A stretch of DNA of 64,000 nucleotides, from contig NZ_SODU01000003.1 of assembly GCF_004366075.1 (NCBI RefSeq), positions 1,488,001 to 1,552,000 on the forward strand, written 5' to 3'. The position numbers and the translations under genes were made by a program. The notes under the pieces are model-generated. The model was given only the letters and a program-made list of their open reading frames with translations. It did not search any database and was not told the origin of the DNA. Origin of the DNA: Kribbella pratensis. GTDB taxonomy: Bacteria; Actinomycetota; Actinomycetes; Propionibacteriales; Kribbellaceae. This document shows, one piece after another, positions 25,098 to 32,272 of this stretch. Within the stretch, counting starts at the first letter, position 1, and the number at the start of each line of letters is the position of its first letter.

Positions 25098-25385
25098 CGC
25101 CTGTTCGATGCGCTCGACCTTCGCGGTCAGCTGGCCGGTGTACCCCGGCCGGATGTCCGCCTTGAGCACGAGGCTGACCCGCGGCGACGCCGCGGCAACC
25201 GCATCCACGGCCTGCTTCACCACCGCCATCACCTCGTCCCATTCGCCCTCGATGTTGGTGAACATCGCGTTGGTCTCATTGGGAAGACCGGAGGCGCGGA
25301 CGACGCGGACGGCCTCGGCCACCGCTTCGCTCACGCCCCCGGTCTCGTCACCGGCCGACGGGCTGATGCTGAATGCGACGATCAT
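25086..25385 (-). CDS. MTH1187-family thiamine-binding protein
   Basis: A 99-aa protein of the small ferredoxin-like-fold family (MTH1187/YkoF-like, formerly DUF77) that binds thiamine or its precursors. The pattern MIVAFSISPSAG at the start, SGLPNETNAMFTNIEGEWDEVMAVVKQAVDAV in the middle and RVSLVLKADIRPG toward the end is characteristic. It starts at ATG 25385, overlapping the MFS stop codon as ATGA, so it is translationally coupled to a DHA2 exporter under a TetR regulator. This may mean a thiamine-analogue link or simply operon sharing. Confidence 0.85.
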   Translation of the reverse strand: MIVAFSISPSAGDETGGVSEAVAEAVRVVRASGLPNETNAMFTNIEGEWDEVMAVVKQAVDAVAAASPRVSLVLKADIRPGYTGQLTAKVERIEQALGE

Positions 25386-26962
25386 GCATCCAGTTTGTCA
25401 GGTCCCTCTTCTTCGGCGCGGCGTTCGGCGCCGGAGGTGGTGAGGAGGGCCTTCTCCTTGATGAAGAGGACGGCGATGAGGGCGAGGACCGCGAACGGGA
25501 CCGACATCATGAACAGGTCCGCGGTCGCCGCGCCGTACGCGTTCTCGACGATGGTCCGTACCTCCGGAGGCAGCTCCGCGATGTTCGGCACCGCGTTGCC
25601 GCCGCCGGACGACGCGCCGCCCGGGTTCAGCGTCTCGGCGACGTTGTTCGCCAGGATCGCGCCCAGCACGCTGACGCCGATCGTGCCGCCCATGCTCCGG
25701 AAGAAGCTGACCGCGGACGTCGCCGCCCCCAGCTCCCGGGCCGGTACGTCGTTCTGCGCGGCGAGGACCAGGTTCTGCATGACCAGGCCGATGCCGACGC
25801 CGAGGACGATCATGAAGCTCCACAGCATGTACTTCGAGGTGTGCGCGTCGATCGTGCCGAACAGCGCCAGCGCGATCGGCAGCAGGACGCTGCCGACGAC
25901 GAGGTAGATCTTCCAGCGGCCGTACTTCGTGATCAGCCCACCGGCGATCGTGGAGGCGACCATCATGCCGAGGATCAGCGGCAGGCTCATCAGGCCGGCC
26001 TTGGTCGGCGTGTAGCCCTGGGCGATCTGGAAGTACTGCGCCAGGAACACCGAGCCGCCGAACATCGCGACGCCGACCAGCGCGCTGGCGATGATGGACA
26101 GCGTCACCGTCCGGTTGCGGAACAGGTCCATCGGGATGATCGGCTCGGGGTGGCGGCGCTCGACCAGCACCGCCGCGACCAGCGCGACCACGGCGACCGC
26201 GACCAGCCCGAAGCTCCAGCCGGAGACCCACTCGAACTTGTTGCCTGCGAACGAGGACCAGACCAGCAGGGTGCTCACGCCGCCCATGATCAGGACCGCG
26301 CCCCACCAGTCGATCTTCACCTCGCGACGGACGGTCGGCAGCTTCAGCGTGCGCTGCAACAGGACGATCGCCGCCAGCACGAACGGCACGCCGACCAGGA
26401 AGCAGGCGCGCCAGCCGAGCGGCGAGTCGACGAGGAAGCCGCCGAGCAGCGGTCCGCCGACGGTCGCCGACGCGAAGATCGCACCGAAGATGCCGGAGTA
26501 CCGGCCGAGCTCGCGCGGCGGGATGATGGCCGCCATCACGATCTGCACGAGCGCGGTCAGACCGCCGGCGCCGAGGCCCTGGAGGACGCGGCTGCCCAGC
26601 AGCACCTCGATGTTCGGCGCGAAACCGGCGACCAGCGAGCCGATCACGAAGAAACCCAGCGACAGCTGGACCAGCAGTTTGTTGTTGTAGAGGTCGGCGA
26701 GCTTGCCCCACAACGGCACGGTGGCCGTCATCGTCAGCAGCTCGAGGGTGACGACCCAGGTGTACGACGACTGACTCGCCCCCAGGTCGTGAATGATCCG
26801 CGGCAGCGCGGTGCTCACCACGGTGCCGGCGAGGATCGCCACGAACATGCCCATCATCAGGCCGGAGATGGCCTGGATGGTCTGCCGCGGCGTGAGTGTC
26901 GCCGTCTCGGTGGTGGTGACCTCACCCACGGGTTCCGGAGTGGGTGACGAGGTCGTCGTCAT
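25382..26962 (-). CDS. MFS transporter, DHA2 (EmrB/QacA) family
   Basis: A 526-aa proton-driven drug exporter of the 14-helix DHA2 family. The N-terminal helix is followed by VVSTALPRIIHDLGASQSSYTWVVTLELLTMTATVPLWGKLADLY, a DHA2 hallmark, and motif C-like regions GALFASATVGGPLLGGFLVD and SLGWRACFLVGVPF. Three or four charged loops separate about 14 hydrophobic segments. The C-terminus is polar. ATG at 26962 overlaps the TetR stop codon (ATGA), and the gene's own stop overlaps the next start. Expression should respond to the TetR protein. Substrates cannot be predicted. Confidence 0.92.
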   Translation of the reverse strand: MTTTSSPTPEPVGEVTTTETATLTPRQTIQAISGLMMGMFVAILAGTVVSTALPRIIHDLGASQSSYTWVVTLELLTMTATVPLWGKLADLYNNKLLVQLSLGFFVIGSLVAGFAPNIEVLLGSRVLQGLGAGGLTALVQIVMAAIIPPRELGRYSGIFGAIFASATVGGPLLGGFLVDSPLGWRACFLVGVPFVLAAIVLLQRTLKLPTVRREVKIDWWGAVLIMGGVSTLLVWSSFAGNKFEWVSGWSFGLVAVAVVALVAAVLVERRHPEPIIPMDLFRNRTVTLSIIASALVGVAMFGGSVFLAQYFQIAQGYTPTKAGLMSLPLILGMMVASTIAGGLITKYGRWKIYLVVGSVLLPIALALFGTIDAHTSKYMLWSFMIVLGVGIGLVMQNLVLAAQNDVPARELGAATSAVSFFRSMGGTIGVSVLGAILANNVAETLNPGGASSGGGNAVPNIAELPPEVRTIVENAYGAATADLFMMSVPFAVLALIAVLFIKEKALLTTSGAERRAEEEGPDKLDA

Positions 26963-27585
26963 GAGGTGCCTTTCTTCTGGTGGTCCGGCCCGAAGGCGGC
27001 ATCGATGCCTTGGGCAAGTAAATGGAACGCTTCGTCCAGCAGATCGCGGATCGGCCGGTCGGGAGCGGACTTGTGCAGCTCCATCACGACGCGGCAGGCG
27101 GCGCCGGCCGTGCTGACGATCAGTGCCGGCCGGACCGATCCGGCCGGTTCGCCCATTCGCTCGGCGAGGGCCGCGGTCAGCTGCCGCTCGTCGTCCAGGC
27201 TCGACAGCATCAGCTGGTACAGCAGGCTCGGCGAACTCATGATCAGCTCACCGCGGCGCGACAGTTGACCGTCGCTCTCCAGGTCCCGCAGTACGTCGTT
27301 GACGATGAACCACATCGTGGTCAGCGGCGACTCCTCGGCCGGCGCCGTCCGCATCCGCTCCAGGGCCCGCTCGAGGTGCTCGGGGTTCCGCGCGAGGATC
27401 GCGTACTCCTTGTGCGGGAAGTAGTTGAAGAAGGTCCGCACCGAGACGTCGGCCGCCTCGGCGATCTCCTCGACCGTGACCTGGTCGGGCCCCTTCTCCA
27501 GCGCCAGCCGCAACGCCGCATCGGCCAACGCCGCCCGCGTCTGCAGTTTCTTGCGCTCCCGCAACCCACCCTCTCCGTGCCTCAC
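26959..27585 (-). CDS. TetR family transcriptional regulator
   Basis: A 208-aa repressor-type protein. The HTH domain is clear: LRERKKLQTRAALADAALRLALEKGPDQVTVEEIAEAADVSVRTFFNYFPHKEYAI. A ligand-binding helical domain follows. GTG at 27585 gives a normal N-terminus; GTG at 27591 is equally possible. It heads the coupled row TetR-MFS-thiamine-binding protein, with the stop codon overlapping the exporter's ATG. Two palindromes just upstream (27608-27647) are likely autoregulatory operators. The ligand is probably a substrate of the exporter. Confidence 0.92.
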   Translation of the reverse strand: MRHGEGGLRERKKLQTRAALADAALRLALEKGPDQVTVEEIAEAADVSVRTFFNYFPHKEYAILARNPEHLERALERMRTAPAEESPLTTMWFIVNDVLRDLESDGQLSRRGELIMSSPSLLYQLMLSSLDDERQLTAALAERMGEPAGSVRPALIVSTAGAACRVVMELHKSAPDRPIRDLLDEAFHLLAQGIDAAFGPDHQKKGTS

Positions 27586-27607
27586 GCACACCAGCCTACG
27601 GACAAAC

Positions 27608-27647
27608 TTGCACCCACTGCAAACAATTAAACACTGCAACTTTGCAG
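27608..27647 (-). promoter_or_regulatory. Twin palindromic operators upstream of tetR-MFS operon
   Basis: Two inverted repeats share the TTGCA half-site. Site 1 is TTGCA-CCCAC-TGCAA (27608-27622). Site 2 is CTGCAA-CT-TTGCAG (27634-27647). Their centres are about 25 bp apart, with AT-rich AACAATTAAACA between them. They lie 23-62 bp upstream of the TetR GTG start, which suits autorepression. Confidence 0.65.
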
Positions 27648-27669
27648 CCGTGCAGGATCGCGTCGGCTC

Positions 27670-28140
27670 CTACCCGCCCAAAGCCTTGAACCGTGGAATC
27701 CACGCCGGCACGGCTCGGCAGTAGTCCTCGTACTGCCGGCCGTACCGCTCCCGCAACACCGGCTCCTCGTACCAACGCACGAACGACGCCATCACGGCCC
27801 ACGCGATCACGCCGTACCCGAGCACCCGCCAATCAAGGAAAACGAGTGCCTGCCCGAAGATCGCCGCGACCACCCCGACGTACATCGGGTTCCGCACGAA
27901 TCGGTAGTCACCGCCGACCACAAGCTCCTCGGTCGGCGCGACAGGAGCCGGCGTACCGCGGCCTTCTCGGACGAATCGGACGAAGGCACGCAGTACGACG
28001 AACGCACCGGCCGCCACGATCACGAAGCCGGGCCAGAACCGTGCCGCCGCCCAGCCGCTGACCCACCACGGGAGCACGCCGGCGACCACGCACGGCGCAG
28101 CGAAGAAGAACAGTGCGCTTCCGAGGATGGCTTTGACCAT
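27670..28140 (-). CDS. Isoprenylcysteine carboxyl methyltransferase-like membrane methyltransferase
   Basis: A 156-aa integral membrane protein with three or four helices, of the ICMT/PEMT superfamily. The SAM-site signature is present: YRFVRNPMYVGVVAAIFGQAL, then WYEEPVLRERYGRQYEDYCRAVPAWIPR at the C-terminus. It methylates a lipid or small hydrophobic substrate; bacteria use this family for several unrelated substrates, so none is proposed. It is convergent with nothing and divergent from the gene at 28205. It is preceded on its own strand by a terminator-like hairpin. Confidence 0.87.
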   Translation of the reverse strand: MVKAILGSALFFFAAPCVVAGVLPWWVSGWAAARFWPGFVIVAAGAFVVLRAFVRFVREGRGTPAPVAPTEELVVGGDYRFVRNPMYVGVVAAIFGQALVFLDWRVLGYGVIAWAVMASFVRWYEEPVLRERYGRQYEDYCRAVPAWIPRFKALGG

Positions 28141-28165
28141 GCGGATCCCGGTAAAATGTAGACGC

Positions 28166-28200
28166 AGCCTCCGGCACGGTTCTCGTGCTCGGAGGCTTTT
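28166..28200 (+). promoter_or_regulatory. Terminator-like leader hairpin that contains the Shine-Dalgarno site
   Basis: AGCCTCCGGCACG (28166-28178) pairs with 28184-28197 with one bulged T, followed by TTTT. Its 3' arm contains GGAGG (28191-28195), which sits 9 bases before the ATG at 28205. No plus-strand gene ends upstream, so it is not an ordinary 3' terminator; it lies between two divergent genes. When folded, it would end transcription or hide the ribosome-binding site. Confidence 0.6.
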
Positions 28201-28204
28201 GTGT

Positions 28205-28747
28205 ATGACGACTCTTCTCTACAAGGCCGCAGGTGACATCCGCGGTGACGCCATCCTGCCGCTCAACCAGCTGCGTGTGCACTACCCGGACATCTACACG
28301 CGTGAGCTCGCGAAGTACGCCGCTCGCCCGGAAACCCTGCGCACCCCGGTCTACCCACTCGACTGCTGCTGGGCCGACGTCGTGTTCCTCTCCCCCGTCC
28401 ACCCGGCCCCGATCTTCGAGGCCATGCAAGAGTCAGGCCGGATCGGCCCGGTCGTCATCGACTTCTGGACCCTCGACGCCGACCTTCTCGACCCGGCCCG
28501 CACCTGCATCCTCCTGAAGCGCCACGATCCCGAACTCCGCCCGCAACCGGCCGAGGACTTCATCCCCTACACCCCCGAGGCGGCCGCCGCCCTGTCCACT
28601 CCCTCCGAGCGTGCACTCCAACGGCTCCGCAACCTCAATGCCACGGAGCCCCTCTACCCCTGGGCCGACATCCCGCACATCCTGCACCGCGGTCCGATCC
28701 CGTTGACCGCCTTCCGCACGGCGGCCGGCGCCCCGGTGATCGGTTGA
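28205..28747 (+). CDS. Hypothetical protein, 180 aa
   Basis: I do not recognise the family. The product is soluble, with no signal peptide or membrane helix: MTTLLYKAAGDIRGDAILPLNQLRV at the start, VYPLDCCWADVVFLSPVHPAPIFEAM, then GRIGPVVIDFWTLDADLLD and a Pro-rich C-terminal half ending LTAFRTAAGAPVIG. The paired cysteines (DCCW) and several Asp/His residues might form a site, but nothing matches a catalytic motif I know. I chose ATG at 28205 because GGAGG stands 9 bases upstream, inside a hairpin; the upstream in-frame ATG at 28127 would read through that hairpin and is antisense to the methyltransferase start. Confidence 0.65.
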   Translation: MTTLLYKAAGDIRGDAILPLNQLRVHYPDIYTRELAKYAARPETLRTPVYPLDCCWADVVFLSPVHPAPIFEAMQESGRIGPVVIDFWTLDADLLDPARTCILLKRHDPELRPQPAEDFIPYTPEAAAALSTPSERALQRLRNLNATEPLYPWADIPHILHRGPIPLTAFRTAAGAPVIG

Positions 28748-28852
28748 TCAACCTCGCCGTACGCGCCCCGCTCGACTCGACCCAAGCGAGTGAAAGTGTT
28801 CTGAAAGCGGCTCCGACCAGGCTGGGTCACCCAACCGCACGAAGGGGGATAC

Positions 28853-29353
28853 ATGAGCCTGGTACGACGAACACTTGTCGCAGCCGCCGGACTGCTGCTG
28901 ACTCTCGGCACCGCGACAACCGTGCTGACCACCGCGAACGCAGCGCCGGTCGAGACACCCAGAACCCCGGACAAAGTCGCCTACTACGTCCGGGTTCCGA
29001 GTGGCCCGTCGGTGACGCCGGCGATCGCGCTGCCGGAGCCCACCACCAGCCCTGCCGCCGCGTCCCGCAAGTGGTACCCGGGTGGGTCGCTCGTGCCCTG
29101 CGAACCCGGCTACGCCTGCGCCGGCGTTCCCTGGGGCAGCGGCGGCTTCGTGTTCAAGTTCTACAGCTATGGCACGTACCGACTGAGCTACTGGCATGGC
29201 AGCGGCGACCTGACCAACGCACAGACCGGGACGGCGGCCGTCAGGACCCTCGACCAGAACGGCGTTCAGATCGGCTGCCGTGACCCCCACGAGCGTGCCT
29301 TTCCCAGCTGGGACCCCGTCTGGTACATCCGACTGACCTCTTACGGTTGCTGA
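28853..29353 (+). CDS. Small secreted four-cysteine protein
   Basis: A 166-aa exported protein. The signal peptide is about residues 1-31 (TLVAAAGLLLTLGTATTVLTTANA). A Pro/Thr-rich stretch to about 68 leads to a compact C-terminal domain with four cysteines (VPCEPGYACAGV, IGCRDP and the final SYGC), aromatic-rich FVFKFYSYGTYRLSYWHGSGDL and WYIRL. This resembles secreted small beta-domains such as inhibitor, crystallin-like or toxin-like proteins, but I cannot assign it. ATG at 28853 follows GAAGGGGG at a good distance. A strong terminator follows, so it is probably a single-gene transcript. Confidence 0.7.
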   Translation: MSLVRRTLVAAAGLLLTLGTATTVLTTANAAPVETPRTPDKVAYYVRVPSGPSVTPAIALPEPTTSPAAASRKWYPGGSLVPCEPGYACAGVPWGSGGFVFKFYSYGTYRLSYWHGSGDLTNAQTGTAAVRTLDQNGVQIGCRDPHERAFPSWDPVWYIRLTSYGC

Positions 29354-29377
29354 CTTCCTACAGCCGCCGACCTCACG

Positions 29378-29414
29378 ATCACGGCCCCCACCGCTGCCCG
29401 GTGGGGGCCGTGAT
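29378..29414 (+). terminator. Strong Rho-independent terminator
   Basis: A perfect 15-bp stem, ATCACGGCCCCCACC at 29378-29392 pairing with 29400-29414, with a 7-nt loop, followed by TCTGTTC. It starts 25 bp after the stop codon of the secreted protein gene. Confidence 0.88.
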
Positions 29415-29433
29415 TCTGTTCACTTCCGGGCAG

Positions 29434-29454
29434 ATGCATAGCTTTCCTATGTAT
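29434..29454. promoter_or_regulatory. Near-palindrome upstream of marR-MFS
   Basis: ATGCATAG (29434-29441) and CTATGTAT (29447-29454) form an inverted repeat matching at 7 of 8 positions around CTTTC. It ends 5-11 bp before the candidate GTG starts of the MarR gene. The region is AT-rich and probably overlaps the promoter, so binding would block transcription. Confidence 0.6.
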
Positions 29455-29464
29455 ATTTGTGGGT

Positions 29465-29911
29465 GTGAGCACCAGGGATCTGACGCAGCTCGGTGAGGAC
29501 ATGGTGGTGGCGTCGACGCGCTTGTCGCGGCTGGCCACCCGGAACGTGAACACGCTGCCGCACGCCGCGATGCGGGTGCTGGGGCGATTGGACGAACTCG
29601 GACAGGCCCGGATCAGCGAGCTGGCCAAGGCCGACCGGTGTTCGCAGCCGACCATGTCCAACCTCGTGCAGCGCCTCGAGGAGCAGGGTTGGGTGCGCCG
29701 CGCCCAGGACCCCGCCGACTCGCGCGCCAGTCTGATCAGCCTCACCGACGCAGGCCTCGCCGAGCTGCGCAGCGCCCGCCACCAGGCCGGCGCCGCCTTG
29801 GCCGCGCAACTGAGTCAGCTCCCGGCGACCGACCTCACCACCCTGGAGGCCGCCGTCGCCATCGTCCACAAACTTCTCACCCTCGAACCCGTGGAGGACA
29901 CAGCCCGGTGA
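29465..29911 (+). CDS. MarR family transcriptional regulator
   Basis: A 148-aa winged-helix protein: TLPHAAMRVLGRLDELGQARISELAKADRCSQPTMSNLVQRLEEQGWVRRAQDPADSRASLISLTDAGLAELRSAR contains the recognition helix and the wing DPADSRAS. GTG codons at 29459 and 29465 are both possible starts; neither has a clear ribosome-binding site, so the message may be nearly leaderless. The stop codon overlaps the MFS gene start (GTGA, 29908-29911), so regulator and exporter are translated together. The likely role is substrate-responsive repression of this operon. Confidence 0.9.
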   Translation: MSTRDLTQLGEDMVVASTRLSRLATRNVNTLPHAAMRVLGRLDELGQARISELAKADRCSQPTMSNLVQRLEEQGWVRRAQDPADSRASLISLTDAGLAELRSARHQAGAALAAQLSQLPATDLTTLEAAVAIVHKLLTLEPVEDTAR

Positions 29912-31122
29912 GCACGTCGTCGTTCCTGAAGCAGCCCAAGTCCGTCTGGGCGGTCGCGTTCGCCTGCGTGATCGCATTCATGGGCATCGGCCTGGTGGAT
30001 CCGATCCTCAAGCCGATCGCCGAACAACTGCATGCGAGCCCGTCCCAGGTCTCGCTGCTGTTCACCAGCTACATGGCGGTCATCGGTGTCGCGATGCTGA
30101 TCACCGGCGCGGTCTCCAGCCGGATCGGCGCCAAGCGCACCCTGCTCATCGGCCTGGCCGTCATCGTCGTCTTCAGCGCGCTGGCCGGCCTGTCCAGCAG
30201 CATCGGCATGATCGTCGCCTTCCGGGCCGGTTGGGGCCTGGGGAACGCGCTGTTCATCGCGACCGCGCTCGCCACGATCGTGAACTCGGCCGCCGGTTCG
30301 GTCGCAGAGGCGATCATCCTCTACGAGGCCGCCCTCGGCGTCGGGATCGCGGCCGGCCCGCTGGTCGGCGGCGAACTCGGCACGATCTCCTGGCGCGGCC
30401 CGTTCTTCGGCGTCGCCGTCCTGATGACGATCGCCCTCGCCGCCACCGCTTTCCTGCTGCCCGCATCACCGCCGGAAGGACGTCGTACGTCGATCCTCGA
30501 GCCGTTGAAGGCACTGCGGCACCGGTCGCTCGCGACCGTGGCGGTCACCGCGTTGCTGTACAACTTCGGGTTCTTCACGCTGCTCGCGTTCACCCCGTTC
30601 CCGCTGGCGATGTCGGCGCGGCAGATCGGGCTGATCTTCTTCGGCTGGGGCATCTGTCTCGCGTTCACCTCGGTGTTCGTCGCGCCGCGGCTGCAGCGCC
30701 GGTTCGGCACCCTCCCGGTGGCGATGACCGTGCTGCTGCTGTTCGGCGCGGACCTCGCGGTGATGGGTGTCTACGCGCACCACAAGCCGGTGCTCGCGGC
30801 CGGCGTCATCGTGGCCGGCCTGTTCCTGGGCATCAACAATACGCTGATCACCGAGGCCGTGATGGCAGCCGCTCCGGTCGAACGCGGTACGGCGTCCGCG
30901 GCATACTCCTTCGTCCGCTTCTCCGGCGGCGCGGTCGCACCGTGGCTGGCCGGCAAGCTCGGCGAGGAGTTCAACATCCAGCTCCCGTTCTACGTCGGTG
31001 CCTTCGCCGTACTCCTCGCGGTCGGCGTCCTCGCCAGCGGCTGGAAGCCCCTCTCCCACCTCCGGGTCCCCACCACCCACTCCGAGTCGGAAGCCGAAGC
31101 CCTCACCGCCGCCGACGCCTGA
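29908..31122 (+). CDS. MFS transporter (12-helix)
   Basis: A 404-aa major facilitator with about 12 hydrophobic segments. Motif A-like SSRIGAKRTLLIGLAVIVVFSALAGLSSSIGMIVAFRAGWGLGNALF follows helix 2. The pattern ALATIVNSAAGSVAEAIILYEAALGVGIAAGPLVGGELG is typical of drug exporters of the DHA1 type (helices 4-5, motif C). GTG start at 29908 overlaps the MarR stop. The C-terminal tail after helix 12 is acidic and polar (SESEAEALTAADA). Export of a toxic or self-made compound sensed by the MarR protein is the simplest reading. Confidence 0.9.
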   Translation: MSTSSFLKQPKSVWAVAFACVIAFMGIGLVDPILKPIAEQLHASPSQVSLLFTSYMAVIGVAMLITGAVSSRIGAKRTLLIGLAVIVVFSALAGLSSSIGMIVAFRAGWGLGNALFIATALATIVNSAAGSVAEAIILYEAALGVGIAAGPLVGGELGTISWRGPFFGVAVLMTIALAATAFLLPASPPEGRRTSILEPLKALRHRSLATVAVTALLYNFGFFTLLAFTPFPLAMSARQIGLIFFGWGICLAFTSVFVAPRLQRRFGTLPVAMTVLLLFGADLAVMGVYAHHKPVLAAGVIVAGLFLGINNTLITEAVMAAAPVERGTASAAYSFVRFSGGAVAPWLAGKLGEEFNIQLPFYVGAFAVLLAVGVLASGWKPLSHLRVPTTHSESEAEALTAADA

Positions 31123-31142
31123 CCCTCGTCCCACCCGATCCC

Positions 31143-31170
31143 GACCCGCCGGACCCCTCTCCGGCGGGTC
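31143..31170 (+). terminator. Terminator after the MFS gene
   Basis: A perfect 11-bp stem, GACCCGCCGGA at 31143-31153 pairing with 31160-31170, with a 6-nt loop, 20 bp after the MFS stop codon. It has no strong T-tract. Confidence 0.65.
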
Positions 31171-31191
31171 GTCCGCGTCTACAGCCCGCCG

Positions 31192-31211
31192 ACCATACCA
31201 AACGGTATGGT
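31192..31211 (+). promoter_or_regulatory. TetR operator candidate
   Basis: ACCATACC (31192-31199) and GGTATGGT (31204-31211) form a perfect 8-bp inverted repeat around AAAC. It ends 11 bp before the GTG start of the TetR gene at 31223, so it would cover the promoter or the message start. A further partial half-site (TATGG) overlaps it at 31207-31214. Confidence 0.7.
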
Positions 31212-31222
31212 ATGGTCCGGCT

Positions 31223-31750
31223 GTGGTCAGTCGGACGGAGTGGTTGGACGCAGGGCTCGAGTTGCTCGCGGCGGAGGGTGCGCCGGCGGTGACGATCGAG
31301 CGGTTGACCGGTGCCCTGGGGGTGACGAAGGGGTCGTACTACCACCACTTCAACGGGGCTTCCGGGTACAAGGCGGCTTTGCTGGAGTACTTCGAGGCGC
31401 GGAACACGACCCGGCTGATCGACGCCGTTGAGGACGGTCGTGACGCGAACGCGAAGCTCCAGCATCTGTTGCGGTTGGTGCTGGCCGACCCGGACAGCGC
31501 GGCCTTGGAGATCGCCGTACGCGCCTGGGCCTTGCAGGACAGCGAGGTGCGGGCCGCGCAGGAGCGGGTGGACAAGGCGCGAACGGCGTACCTGAAGAAG
31601 CTGTGCCGCGGCCTGGGTGCGGACGTGGACCCGGATCGGTTCGCGCAGTTGCTGTACCTGATTCTGATCGGCGCCGAGCAGGTGGTGCCGCCGATCGGCA
31701 AGCGGGACGTGCGGGAGATCTACGACCTGGTTCTCCGGCTGATCGACTAG
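31223..31750 (+). CDS. TetR family transcriptional regulator
   Basis: A 175-aa short TetR-type regulator. The HTH starts at once: SRTEWLDAGLELLAAEGAPAVTIERLTGALGVTKGSYYHHFNGASGYKAALLEYFEA, with the usual Lys-Gly-Ser-Tyr-Tyr-x-His-Phe recognition helix end. The ligand domain is brief. The GTG at 31223 directly follows a perfect palindrome, supporting autoregulation and this start. It is followed after 24 bp by a DUF2867 gene on the same strand, which is presumably its target. Confidence 0.9.
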   Translation: MVSRTEWLDAGLELLAAEGAPAVTIERLTGALGVTKGSYYHHFNGASGYKAALLEYFEARNTTRLIDAVEDGRDANAKLQHLLRLVLADPDSAALEIAVRAWALQDSEVRAAQERVDKARTAYLKKLCRGLGADVDPDRFAQLLYLILIGAEQVVPPIGKRDVREIYDLVLRLID

Positions 31751-31774
31751 ACGCTGATCGACAGAGGAGCACAC

Positions 31775-32272
31775 ATGCCGACCACATTGCACGAGCTCGA
31801 CGATCTGGTGCCGGTTGTGGACGAGATCGATGTGAAGACGGGCCGGGGCGACGTCACGCTACGGGAGTTCGTGGCGGGGGCGCTGGGGCACAGTCCGTTG
31901 TGGGTCAAGGGATTGTTCGCGGTGCGGATGGCGGTGGCCGCGGTCCTTCGCCTCGAGACCACCGGCGTACCGGACTCGCGTCGCCTGCGGCCCGAGACGG
32001 TGAGCTTCACGCCGGGCGAGAAGAACGCGTTCTTCACCGTCGTGCGCGGCGAGGAGGACCATTACCTGCTGCTGAAGGTCTCCGACAACCACCTCGACGC
32101 GTGGCTCGCGTTCATCACCGACAACGAGCGGCCGGCGACGTTCAAGGTCGTGACGCTGGTGCAGTTCCTGCGGCCGGCCGGGAGGTTCTACTACAACCTG
32201 ATCCGGCCGTTCCACCACGTCATTCTGCTCGGTATGTGCCGAGCCGGTGAGACGTGGCGCGACCGGCAGTGA
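31775..32272 (+). CDS. DUF2867 domain protein
   Basis: A 165-aa protein matching the DUF2867 pattern: an N-terminal DVKTGRGDVTLREFVAGALGHSPLWVKGLFAVRMAVAAVLRL, then a beta-rich middle with DNHLDAWLAFITDNERPATFKVVTLVQF and a C-terminal YYNLIRPFHHVILLGMCRAG. The fold is probably START/SRPBCC-like, and the role is unknown. ATG at 31775 follows AGAGGAG. It is likely co-transcribed with the TetR gene. The last 53 bp overlap the 3' end of the convergent FtsX-like gene. Confidence 0.8.
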   Translation: MPTTLHELDDLVPVVDEIDVKTGRGDVTLREFVAGALGHSPLWVKGLFAVRMAVAAVLRLETTGVPDSRRLRPETVSFTPGEKNAFFTVVRGEEDHYLLLKVSDNHLDAWLAFITDNERPATFKVVTLVQFLRPAGRFYYNLIRPFHHVILLGMCRAGETWRDRQ

